A stretch of DNA of 64,000 nt, from contig NC_133536.1 in the NCBI RefSeq assembly GCF_048544455.1, positions 27,034,152 through 27,098,151 on the forward strand, written 5' to 3'. The notes under the pieces were generated by a model. That model was not told the origin of the DNA and did not search any database. It saw only the letters and a program-made list of their open reading frames with translations. The translations under genes were made by a program, and so were the position numbers. Numbering within the stretch: position 1 is the stretch's first letter; each line of letters opens with the position of its first letter. This DNA is from Silene latifolia (taxonomy: Eukaryota; Streptophyta; Magnoliopsida; Caryophyllales; Caryophyllaceae). This document shows positions 23,414 through 34,681 of the stretch, in pieces.

Positions 23414-23689
23414 TCATATACACCCTTTTCATTGAATCACAGGTGGAAGTTTTCAGAGTTTTGGTTGGTCAATCATATACACACTAACATCGGATTTCCG
23501 AACAATTCTTGTATTAGCATCGCATCATACTGTAGCTTCACAATTAATTGATCGTAATTTCATTATTGATAAATCCTAATAATTTCAACAAAACATGTCC
23601 AATAATTGCTAAACAGCTCGATTATTTCACTAATTGGAGAATTACAATCCACTAGTTTTAAACCCGTGCAGAAAATGCACGGGTCATAA

Positions 23690-23825
23690 TAATAACAGTG
23701 GGACCGTCTCCCACTAATTTAGTGGGAGACATAATAGAGAAAAAAGAAATTCAGTGGATCCCTCACCCCATCATGTGAGAGGTCTCTCAATAACGCTATT
23801 GAGAGACCGTCTCTCCGGAGTTTTT
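23690..23825. repeat. Double foldback (MITE-like) sequence
   Basis: Two perfect hairpins stand side by side: GTCTCCCACTAA ... TTAGTGGGAGAC (about 23706-23732) and GGTCTCTCAATA ... TATTGAGAGACC (about 23780-23808), the second running into CGTCTCTC. A related sequence lies at 41096-41356. Confidence 0.5.
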
Positions 23826-25113
23826 GTGTAATAATAATAGGCGTCATGTCAATGTAAATAAGTCTATAATTAGAAATTCAACGTACATATAATTTAAGTT
23901 ATTAATCACTATCATCTGATGCAAAGTTTGTTACAAAGTGTATATGCAATCTAAAATGTTACCACTACTCAGAAAATTTTTCATGCAATCCCATATCATC
24001 TTCACCCCTCACCCTTTCTTACCCATACAAAAATGCACGGGTTATTATACGAAGTAATATTTAAAATATGTTAAATAATACGAATATAGTTAGACGTAGT
24101 ATTTTCAAGTGATAATAATACGATGTATAATAATTTTAGCCCGCGGGGATAAGATTACAAGGGATTTAATATTTGAATAAAATAACAATATACATACTAA
24201 TAAATGGACCGTTTATAATAATTTAGTTTGTTAGTTACCATTAGACAATTTATTTTTTCTTTTTAGTTTGTTACCATTAGACTTATATAAAGAGTAAAGA
24301 GAATTTTTAATATTTAAGATGAACGGAAATGAAAATAACGCAATATTATCATCGACCATATTAACAAACTGCAAAAATTCCCAACAAAAAAAGATGGACA
24401 TTAAGCCCAAAGCCTCACCCGAACATAATCAGGCTAAATTGAAAGTGGACCAACATCTACCGTAAAAACTTTATAGCATGATGCATGTAAACCGTAAACT
24501 ATACCCATATGTAATCCCAAATTTCCAATTCTCAACTCACTTTTTTACTAAACCTTATTATAATTAACTTATTTCACCTCACTCATTTTCACTCTTACGC
24601 CTCCCACGCTCACCTCTCATCCTCTCGTTTAATTTATAAATTCACTCACCCCCTTCCTCATTTACTATAAATTTTCCCTCATATCCAGAAATTAATTGGC
24701 ATCTTATAAATTGTTGTTACATTCCCTCATCTACAATATATACTGCATGCAATATTAAAGTTATTTAAAGAGAATAAATAATTATAAGAACTTCATGTAA
24801 GTATGAATGTATGATTCAAAATTTATATTTGGGATCTTTTTATATTTTCTTGGGCTTAATTTAAAGTTGATATTTTTTCGAATTTAAATTATCTCATAGC
24901 AATTTTTTTGATACTTTTTCGATTTAAATCATCCCGTATCAATTTATTTTTTCTGAAAAATTTTAATCGATTTAACTCTCATCAAATTGATTTTTTTATA
25001 AACTATAAAAATTTAAAAACAATACTCGTTTTTTGATTTTATATCTCATATCAAATTTTTTCCGAAAATTTTCAGATCTGCTATATTTTTTATGTTAACT
25101 CTCATCAAACTGA

Positions 25114-25796
25114 TCTACATAGTATGAAAACTGAGTTTTTGTAAGCCTTCTAATTGGCCGAGGGATTTTAGGAAAACATGCATTTGTTTTGTTAGTGATG
25201 GGCCCCATTTGAAAACACAATCTACATAGCGTAAATGCTGAGTTTTTTTTAACCTTTCTGATTGGCCGAGAGATTTTAGGAAAACATGCTTTTATTTTGT
25301 TAGTTGTGGGCCCATTGAAAAAATAAATAAATTAATTTCAATTCTTTTCTTTTGTATGATTAGTTTTACAAATTTATATGTCTATTCACTAAGTTTTACA
25401 AAGCAATATACCAAGGTTGCATTATTATATTAATAAAATTGTCATTTCAAATTTACTTTATGCGCCCCCGCACTTTAAATTTTAAGAAATTACTTTACAA
25501 TACCCAACAAAAAAATCTACTTTTAATTTTGTACAAATTTAAGCCAACAAATAAAATTAACTTGCAAAAGAAAAATCAATTTTTGAAATAGAAATAACAT
25601 AATGTGATTTCAGATTATGTATAATATATATTTTACAATTTTTCAAGTAATTTTATTCTTCAATCTTTCCAGAGTAATGTATTTTTTTATATCTAGCTTA
25701 GTGTATTTATGAACGTGATGTTTACTCTTTTCACGTTTCTTAATAAAATTCATTATTAAAAATTCCCGTGCATTTTTTGCACGGGATTAAAACTAG
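25114..25796 (+). mobile_element. 683-bp non-autonomous Helitron with a doubled 5' end
   Basis: It starts TCTACATAGTATGAAAAC after an A and ends with a hairpin of CCCGTGCA arms (25765-25785) followed by ATTAAAACTAG and then T, as expected for Helitrons. A second, ~80% similar 5' terminus starts at 25221 and repeats the first ~100 bp. No coding capacity. Its ends match those of the surrounding element, so both belong to one family. Confidence 0.7.
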
Positions 25797-26184
25797 TTTC
25801 TTTGTAAAGTACAGAACTTAACGATTATACTCGTAGAAATCTGTTTTTGTATACATTGATTTTTTTTCCCGAAATGAAATGGGGTAGAAGTAGGATGATG
25901 GTTTTTTTGAAGTTTTTATTAATATTTTGTAGTTATAATTTTTATTTTGTAATTTATTAATTTGTAACTGTATAATATATAGTTTTTAATTGTATAGTGT
26001 ATTGTTTGGTGTGAATATTTAAACGTTAATTAAATAAGAGTAAAATAGGAATGTGAGTGTAATTAAATCCACTAATGATAGTGAAGGACCCTACATCAGG
26101 AAAAAAAAATATGACTTTTTTCCATTCTTGAAAACTCAACAACTAATAGGAATACAGCAAATAACTGCTTTTATACTATGTAGA

Positions 26185-28258
26185 TTGTTCAAAGTTGCAA
26201 GACCATTAAGTCTATTTTAGACAATTTCTGCACGATTTTAGGACAGTTTGTTAATTTTGACAAATCTACCTTTCAATGCACTAGAAATATCGATCGTACT
26301 CTTCGTGAATCATTTAGGGGTATTCTCCGGATGAACGAGGAAGCTCATTTAGGTAAGTACTTAGGATGTCCTATAATTGACAGCAGAGTGACTAAAAATA
26401 CGTTTGAAAGCATTGTTCAATCTTCTTGCACTCAATTATCTAAATGGAAAGCGAACTCATTATCTCAAGCAGGTAGACTAGTCTTGGTTAATGCTAATCT
26501 AGCCTCGAAGGGAATTTTCAAATACAAAGCTTTCTTCTTCCCTCATCAACCCATAAGAAGTTAGATAAGATTAATAGAGACTTCCTCTTGAATAAGAATT
26601 CTAACCAGCACTCCCCTAATTTGATTGGATGGCATAATGTTTGTTTACCAAAAACAGTTGGTGGACTGGGCATAAAGCCTTCCCAAGCAGCCAATAAAGC
26701 TCTTCAAATGAAACTATTATGGAAAATTCTTATTGATAAGGAAAGTGTTTGGGTTAAAGTGATATCTAAGAAATTCTTGAGAAATTGCTCACTTTTTGAC
26801 CATAAGCCAAGTTCAGCATCTTCTTGGCAATGGCGTAAAGTTATGAGTCTTCGGACTCTGTTTAGAAAAGGATTGAGATGGCAGGTAGGTGATGGTAGCA
26901 ACATTAAATTTTGGTCTGATAATTGAGTCTTTTCCCACCCACTTACTAGCAGTTTGGGTGATGATGATAGTAACCGTGATCTTAATTTTTTGGTTAAAGA
27001 TTTTATAATATCTAATAAACAATGGGATGTTTATAAATTATCCAATTTGGTGAATAATGAGATTGTAAATCAGATTACTAACATTCCACTGCCACAAAAT
27101 GATATTCGAGATAGCCTCCTTTGGGGGCTGTCTGTGGATGGAAAGTTCTCTACCAAAACAGCAACATGGTTAGCGCAAGGTTTGTTCGATCAAACTCGTG
27201 AAAAATGTGAATTTTAGTGGATTTGGAAAATGAATATTCCTCCAAAATTAATTTTTTTCTTTGGAAAGTCTGTGTTAACGGCCTCCCAACGAAAGGTAGA
27301 CTACTTAAGAGTCATATTAATGTCTCACCTGATTGTGTTTTATGCAACCATCCTATTGAAAACAAAGACCATTTCTTTTTCAAATGTCCCTTGATTGGTT
27401 CTGTTATCCAAGACATGAGAATTATTAGCTTTAACAATTTTTTGTCAAACTTTGATAATATTGCAAACCAAAGTTTTATATTGAAACTCAATTATCTCAA
27501 AGACTCAGTTTCAAAAGATTTCATTAAGATTATATTTATCTGGTGGAATGCATGGTTTCATAGAAATGATGTTATTTTTAATAATGTTCATTTTAATATC
27601 AGCAAACTTAATTTATTATATAATCATAGCATTAAGATGTAGAATGACACTGGACACAAGGATCTAAACAATCCTGATCAAGACATATCAGTTAGAAACA
27701 CTATTAATAAAGAAGAAATTTCGTGGGAGAAACCTAGAGAGGGGTTTCTAAAGCTAAATTTTGACGGATCGAAGATTGATGGGAATAAAGCTGCTTTAGG
27801 ATACTCCATAAGAAATCATAATGGCAAAGTCGTGTTGTTAGGAGCAAAAAAGTGTGGATCTAATAGTATTATTGTTGTGGAAGCCTCGCCTTAAAAGAAG
27901 GTATTTTAGCAGCTAAATACTTAGGAATCTCAAAAATAATGGTGGAAGGTGATAACTTATATGTTATCAACTCTATTCGCAGTACTTGACAAGTCCCTTG
28001 GGAAATTTCGAATATAATAAAGGATGTGAAATTAGATCTTCATTTTTTTGATTAAATAATAATTAAACATTGCTTCCGTGAAGCCAATAAGGTTGCTGAT
28101 TTTATGGCTTCTATTGGACATGAATGTCCAACTCTTTCGAGGTGGTTTGAAAGTCGGTGGCTTCAACTTACCTCACTCATTCAAAAGGATGAGATAGATT
28201 GATCATATCCATGAGGATCAATCTAGTTTTCTTACCTTATAAAAAAGAAAAGAAAAAA
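26185..28258 (+). mobile_element. 5'-truncated L1-type LINE
   Basis: Only the last third of the LINE is present: the end of reverse transcriptase (26200-26560, with LGKYLGCPIIDSRV and SKWKANSLSQAGR), the zf-RVT region (27217-27420, FFLWKVCVNGLPTKGRL ... CVLC) and RNase H (27740-28190, KLNFDGSK...). The frame is interrupted several times. The 3' end is A-rich without a long tail. It abuts the 5' end of the Helitron exactly at 26184/26185. It is not the family of the LINE in the MULE; related fragments lie at about 31735-31840 and 55885-56070. Confidence 0.85.
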
Positions 28259-31200
28259 TGATGTAAAAGAGTAAAGTATGTGAAAAAGTAACACCGTTTA
28301 TTGGGGTAGAACTAATCTTATTGTAAAATTATCATTATTTGTTATCATGGAGCATTTGTATTAGGCTAATGGGTTTGCATTTCAAATTGGATAATATGGG
28401 CCATGTCCATAGAAATGGATATTTGATTCTCCATGTACTAATTTGAACTACGGTGGCCACCGGCCGGTGGGAGTTATACCGGTTAAAACTTGATCCGATC
28501 CGGTTTTTTAGGGGCAAGGACTTGTAAATCTTGATCTATGACTTCTTATTTTAGGGCCAAAAGTCGACCCGATCCGTTGGATCAAAGATAAAACAAGAAT
28601 ATTATTAAAATATTAATATTTTTATATTTTAGTTGAAATAATAAATAGAACAATAATTATTTTGAAATAAAAAGTTAATATAAAAATCAATTTTATATTA
28701 TTTAATAATAAATTTATTAAAATAATTTTTATTTTTATAAATCTCATAATATAAGTGCAATTACAATACATAATGAATATAATTATATTATTATATGTTT
28801 TTTTGACTGAAAAATGGTAAATAAAAGATGTTATGAACTTTATTTTAACCCATATTTAACCTGGACCCGGATCTGTATTCAGACCTAACCCGTCCAACCC
28901 TTTTGAAATGTATATCCACGATTTCGTTTTATACTATTCTGTATTGGGCTTCGACATCCATCATTCTACAGAGAAGTTGGGCTGTAAAATACCAACAATT
29001 CAATAAACGTTGCATGCATGATCTTTGTTTTTCCAAGACTAGCTGGAAGGGTGCGTGCTACGCACGCGGTTAACTCTTCTCGCTCGCAACATCTATGGTA
29101 CAGAACAAAAGAAACCGACCTATATTTGTACATTACGCATGTGGATACATATGTTTCGCGTTGTTTCCTACATTGTTATAATACGAAAACCAGTGGTATG
29201 AAAATGATAATCTAATGTTAATGTGCTGATTGTATCTACAATAAGCGAGCTTTAAAAGATACACGTTTATTAAGACTCAGTAGTAAAAAATGTAATTTAA
29301 AATTTCCGTTTTCACCGTATAAAATAGATAGACAATAAAGTAAACCCGACATCACGCCCGAGATGAACACCCTAACAACACAAAAACAATAACCAGTTGT
29401 CTACAAAAAGGCATAGCTACTTTATAATTACATATTATGAACATAAATTTGAAATGAGATAAAATTAATGAATAGTAAATCAAATGCAAATACAATTTTT
29501 TTTTTTCTAAAAAATAAAACAAGACCATATTGGGGATATAAGAGTTGAGCTTTCACCTTAATAAGGTTATTCTTCAATCAAATACAATTGTTTTTCTTAA
29601 TAGGAAAATAAACACTACCGGAGTATAATTTATACGGAGTACATGATCTTCAAGTAAGATAGCTGAGCTTGAATCGAAAAAGAATACCTACTATATTTCT
29701 CCTTTTTTTTCTCAAAAATATACTAATGAGATGAAATTATAAGATATTAATGAATGAAATAATTTGGTAACAATAACATTATAGGCGCCGGGTCTAACAA
29801 TCTATTACAAATTTACAATAAGAGATTAAGCCAGCACTTTTATCGTACTTTATCAAATTTTACAACCCCATCTACATTCTCTACCCTTATACATATTTAT
29901 CTTTCTTGAAAAAAAAAACTAAGTGATAAAATTATAATTCTATACGACATTTCTAACTAAATATCACATCGTAAAACTGCATTGTAAATATCAAAATGGA
30001 CACAAAATGACAAAAGAGTTGTCTTGTAAGAAAGCAATCGATTATATAATAATGTTATTGTGAAACAACTCATAAGTAATTGACGTCCCAAATAAGCTCC
30101 GCTAACAGAAAAACAATTGTGTTTAACTACAGAGGAAGTAGCGCCTCTTTATTTAGAGTAAAATGACAAAAACTACTAACCATTTATGTGTCAAAAATTC
30201 AAAATCTCTCTTATAACTTTTGTATTTTGTAAAATTACTACCTTATATCACTTGTTTGCATCAAATTGTTACCAATTTATAATTCGGGCAAAAAAAAGAT
30301 TTCTCATTGGAATAACGAAAGATTCTCCTTAAATATGACATGAAGTACCTATTAAAACCCTTCACCTAAATAACTTAAACTAATGTAGTTAGTATAACCT
30401 TATTTCTTCCATATGTTCAATCATTCATAAACCAATCTCCTTCATTAGCTCCGGTCATCTCAAATTTCTTCCACTATTTTGGGCATTTATACCACGATAA
30501 AAAGGTCATTACAATATGAGCAAATTCGAAATTAGGAAGATTAATTACCATGAACAAATATAGGCTATATAAAACCAGAAGCACGAAGTGGCAGCTATAG
30601 CAATTGGGGGAGATCAAAACCTGAAATGCGGAGGTGCAAAATCGTTGGTGTGGTTCATGTAAGCACGCGATGTCGATTCAATTTTTTTTCCTACTCGACT
30701 AATCAAATAGGTAGGCTCTACAACATATACAATACCCAACTCACTTGAGATCAAATAATATGATTCGGTGTGGATGGTTCTATTTAATCTAACATGTAGA
30801 AAAGTAGGAGGTAAAAGCTATAACAAAATCAGTAAATGTGGTATGTAAAATGACGGTGGAGAAAGAAAAAAGAAGAGAATCAAACAGCAAAAATAAACAC
30901 TACAGGGACACGGTAGGATGGAAGTTACCAACCAAAACAATATGAAGGATTGAAGGCGTCAACTATGGCTATTATGGCTGAGAACAACGGCGGCCAAAAG
31001 TTAGTAAAAATAATACCCAAGGCAAACTTTCATTAGACTATTGTATGTATACAAGTGTCCGATTTTGTATGATATAGATGTCAATTAGAATAGTTAGTTC
31101 AACACGAATAGGTGGGGCAATTCATCAAACACCTGGTGACCCTATTCGTAACAATAACTTTTCTTACTAAGTATAACTATGTCTATCAAAATAGAGAACC

Positions 31201-31734
31201 CATCAATAATTTGTCGGATTGAAACACGAGATGTCATCAAAATATGATCATTCCCACCAGTTATGTTATCTAAGCAAGCAAACAAAACCAAATCGTAACA
31301 GCGAAAAACTCAAACCTTCTTAAAAAGAAATAGTTAAGACTTAAATTAATCAATAACCAGTGACACTCTGTATATATAGTGAGCAATTTTCAATGAACTT
31401 CAATGAATATAACAAAACAACAAAGATACCAGAAAATAGTGTACTTATAGTGGTTTGCAGCCATGAAAAGTATTAACGCGGGGACGAAACGTTCTAATAA
31501 TGAAGACAAATAGTACCGCTGAGCTTCAAATATAAAGATGCTAATGACTTAGAAAGATGTTAATAGAGGAAACGGAGTACGAAGAAAATAGAAAAATGTG
31601 AAGATGACTTTTCAGCCCGAGGTATGATTGTATGAAGTGTGAACAAGAAAAAGCTAACAAGTAGAGACGTAAGAACAACGTAAGGGAGGAGAGAAAGGAA
31701 GTGGTTTGGTAATTAAGGCGGTTTACATTTGTGA
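28259..31734. other. AT-rich intergenic region, no gene seen
   Basis: No reading frame with protein-like content is present. The only structured signal is a possible Helitron 3' end on the minus strand at 29039 (see next entry). The rest is low-complexity A/T-rich sequence. Confidence 0.5.
29039..29066 (-). mobile_element. Possible Helitron 3' terminus (other end not found)
   Basis: Read on the minus strand, a GCGTGCGTAGCACGC hairpin is followed by ACCCTTCCAGCTAG and then T. This is the hairpin-plus-CTRR layout of Helitron ends, with a different stem from the 21.7-26.2 kb family. I could not identify a matching 5' end to the right. Confidence 0.35.
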
Positions 31735-31840
31735 TTTACTACGGATTGAGTTGATAACACATAAATTATCACCTTCTACAATTAACTTCGAGATTCCTAA
31801 GTATTTAGCTGCTAAAATGCCTGGAGAATTCAAAGTTGTC
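31735..31840 (-). mobile_element. Fragment of a LINE RNase H domain
   Basis: On the minus strand this reads GILAAKYLGISKLIVEGDN and so on, matching the RNase H segment of the LINE at 27897-27985 (ILAAKYLGISKIMVEGDNLY). It is a ~100-bp relic with no other LINE parts around it. Confidence 0.6.
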
Positions 31841-34681
31841 TATTATATGAACCGGAGCTCAAACGAAAGTAACTTGAAGTTCATCATGCACTTCGTCAAA
31901 AAAACACTGATTTACACGGGTAAAATATTACGCCATTGAATAGATCAAGGATCAATCAACTATGCGGAACGTAATCCGCCGACATATATGATCTCCTTAT
32001 TATCGGGCGTAATGCTCATAATCTGATTTCAAAACCGTAACAAAAACAAAAAAAGCAAAAAGAAACGGCAGAAAAAAAAAGACAACATACCTTAAGGCTT
32101 AAACAGATCAGTTACAAGTACAGTGTACACATCTATTCAGCTGAAATTCTATTAGCAACATCAGACGATCAAACCATAAATGAACTAGGCATCCGAAACT
32201 GTTTCTGAATTCTGTAGATTGTGGATGGTTTGATATACCAATTGTTCATGTTTATGTACATGTAGTGAGAGTTTTTCCACACCTATAACGGACGATAGTC
32301 GAAAGACTGGCAGGTCACACAGTACAGGAAAAGAAGATGGAGTGGAAATGAAAAGAAGATTAATGTTAGGTGAGTGTTAGATTTGAGTTCAGGAAATTAG
32401 GAATCATCAAACTGAACACAAACAACACATTACATAGTCGGTTGGACACTTCCATCTCGGGAGAGAGGTTAACAAACCTGCTCCTAAACAGTCACTCAAA
32501 CTGTTTTCAGCACATGTCAATCTTAATGGTTCTTACAATCAATTAATTGGACCGAGAGGGCGGAAACAGATTCAAACTCCTCTTCAGCTCCTTTTGTAAA
32601 GCATCTATCCAGTCAGTCGACTAAAGATATTGTTCATGGCTAAGTGAGATTGAAATCATTGAATCACACAAGTTTCATATGCATACATACTGATGTACTC
32701 TTCCAAGAAGTGATGCTTAAATTGGCCGCCACACGTTCTCATGTCCCAACAACTATAAATCAAGCAACTCTAATGGTTTTATACATGGCACACTAACCCT
32801 TTGATGTTTAATGCCCTATAGACAATCATCTCACCCTAGCCGAAGAATTCTACACTACAAGGGGGTCAGGGGGCAAACTCTCCTTATGTTTACTAGTTAG
32901 GTAAAATCGAAATGTGCCACAGTCATGATGAAAAACATCGGTTTTGGGATCAGTGGTCACATTATAATCGTAGTTCACAGAACCTCAAATTGAGGTATCA
33001 TTAACCTTCAGAACCTCTATAAAGCACTTGTGACGCAGTGTCACAGTTCATGTTTAATTCTATGGCCGTAACAGCTGTGTTCAGGCAGGGTTGTGCCCTT
33101 ACCCGACATAGATTCAGTTACAAGTCGTCATTCCTACCTAGGAAAAACAGTATTGAAATGTACTAGATGACATCAACATCAACAGGTGCTCATTGTTTTC
33201 AGTCTTGACCACGACTGTCCCCAACCCACAATCGGGCCACTGGGCGAGTCTTCTCCTGAGGTACCAAGTCAAATAGTAAATGGGTAGACCCCTCCCAACT
33301 TTTGTTTCATTCCAAGAGTCAAAAAATCGAACAAATAAACCACTTGTCTAACAAATGAACGTCGTTATCAGTTATCACTCATACTCATCACGACGGTTTC
33401 ATTATGAGACCAACCCACATAATCACCACTATAAGATTTTACTCATTTAACTATAATGGAAAGCACAAATGATAGAATAAGACCGTCTTACAACGTAAGA
33501 CACTCTTTGATTACGTAAGACGACTCTTTGACTAGTTAAACACTCATTTATTACTATCAATAAATGACGTATTTCATCCAAGAATTTGAAAGCATCAAAT
33601 TAACACCAACTTCACACAAGTCAAAGTCAGAAAACAAAGGTGAAAAGAATTTAAAAAAAAGGGGGGGGGGGGGCTGAAATAAATGTCAAAGCACAAAGAT
33701 CAAGGGTACCATTGAATAGGTAGCTGCAGGCCATGCAATCAAGCAACCTTGAAAGTCTCCCCAACTAAATTTTTCAGAAAAGATTAAGGCAAAATGAGGA
33801 GCTCATCATAGACTGCTGTGCAGTACAGCACCATCTACTTAATGTGCAGCTGATCAGTAGGCTTGTCCACACCATCTGTTGCTTGCTACTTGGAACTATC
33901 ATTTATATTTGAAACTATCCTCAAACACTTGTCTCATGCAAAAACATTGAGCTCTATTTTTACTTGCCTCTTCCTGAAACCAAAGGGTTAAACAGTAAAA
34001 ACCTTAGAAATACAGATTTCATACACACAGCAAAACAAGTCCTCTTCCTCGAGTTACGTGTCAAGCGAGCACATATAGTTCATGCTCCTGACAGCGTAAC
34101 CATGGATGAGGACTTTTTTACCCCCAGTTGATATACTGGAGCATGTAACAAATATTGTACTGTATAGTAGTTAGTTTTATCTGTAGTAAAATGCAGAGAA
34201 ATACTAAGATTACTACTAACATTTTTAACTTTGTCTTTCCTCAGACATTCTATAACACTACAAACCAATAAGTAATACGACAGGAATTGAAGGACAGATA
34301 AGTTAAAGCCATGTTACAGATATACAGCGTGAAAATAGAACTAGTCGGGTTATGGCTCTGCTTAGTGCTTACAGACTTGCCTTCTACATTATATTTATAA
34401 GATGAAAACGGCGACAACAACGTAGTACTAAAAGTCGACTCAGTATAATTCCTAAAACAGAAAATTAACCCCTTTCAAACGATACATCAAGTAGTGTAGT
34501 TTATTTCTAGTTTATGCACACTTCTGCAGGTGTAGCTTGCAGAATGGACATTTGTCATCAAGAGCAGATTTTAACTAATGAATTGAAAGCCTGAACATCC
34601 AATAAATAGACATGCATAACTAAGAACACAAATCAACAGTCATGCAAGCAACAAAAAACAACCATTGATTTCTCAGTAGAG
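31841..34681. other. Intergenic region upstream of the proline-rich gene
   Basis: No coding sequence is recognised. Items seen are a G homopolymer at about 33661-33673 and an inverted 'agaccgtcttac/gtaagac' motif near 33482-33525, probably a MITE trace. A TAAATAG at about 34601, some 75 bp before the ATG at 34682, could serve as a TATA element. Confidence 0.45.

Larger units (their letters stand above)
23652..26184 (-). mobile_element. Non-autonomous Helitron with another Helitron nested in it
   Basis: On the minus strand it starts TCTACATAGTATAAAAGC (26184) and ends with the hairpin CCCGTGCATTTTCTGCACGGG (21 bases in the genome; stem CCCGTGCA) followed by TTTAAAACTAG (to 23652). The flanks are A and T, the canonical Helitron target. 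The interior is AT-rich and non-coding, and contains the plus-strand element at 25114-25796 and a foldback MITE at 23690-23825. Confidence 0.6.

Noticed and set aside
24005-24050. A further Helitron-like hairpin (CCCATACAAAAATGCACGGG)
   Set aside because: The stem is imperfect, no CTRR end follows, and no matching start was found.
31706-31939. 77-codon plus-strand frame
   Set aside because: Its middle is the reverse complement of a LINE RNase H fragment, so the frame is incidental.
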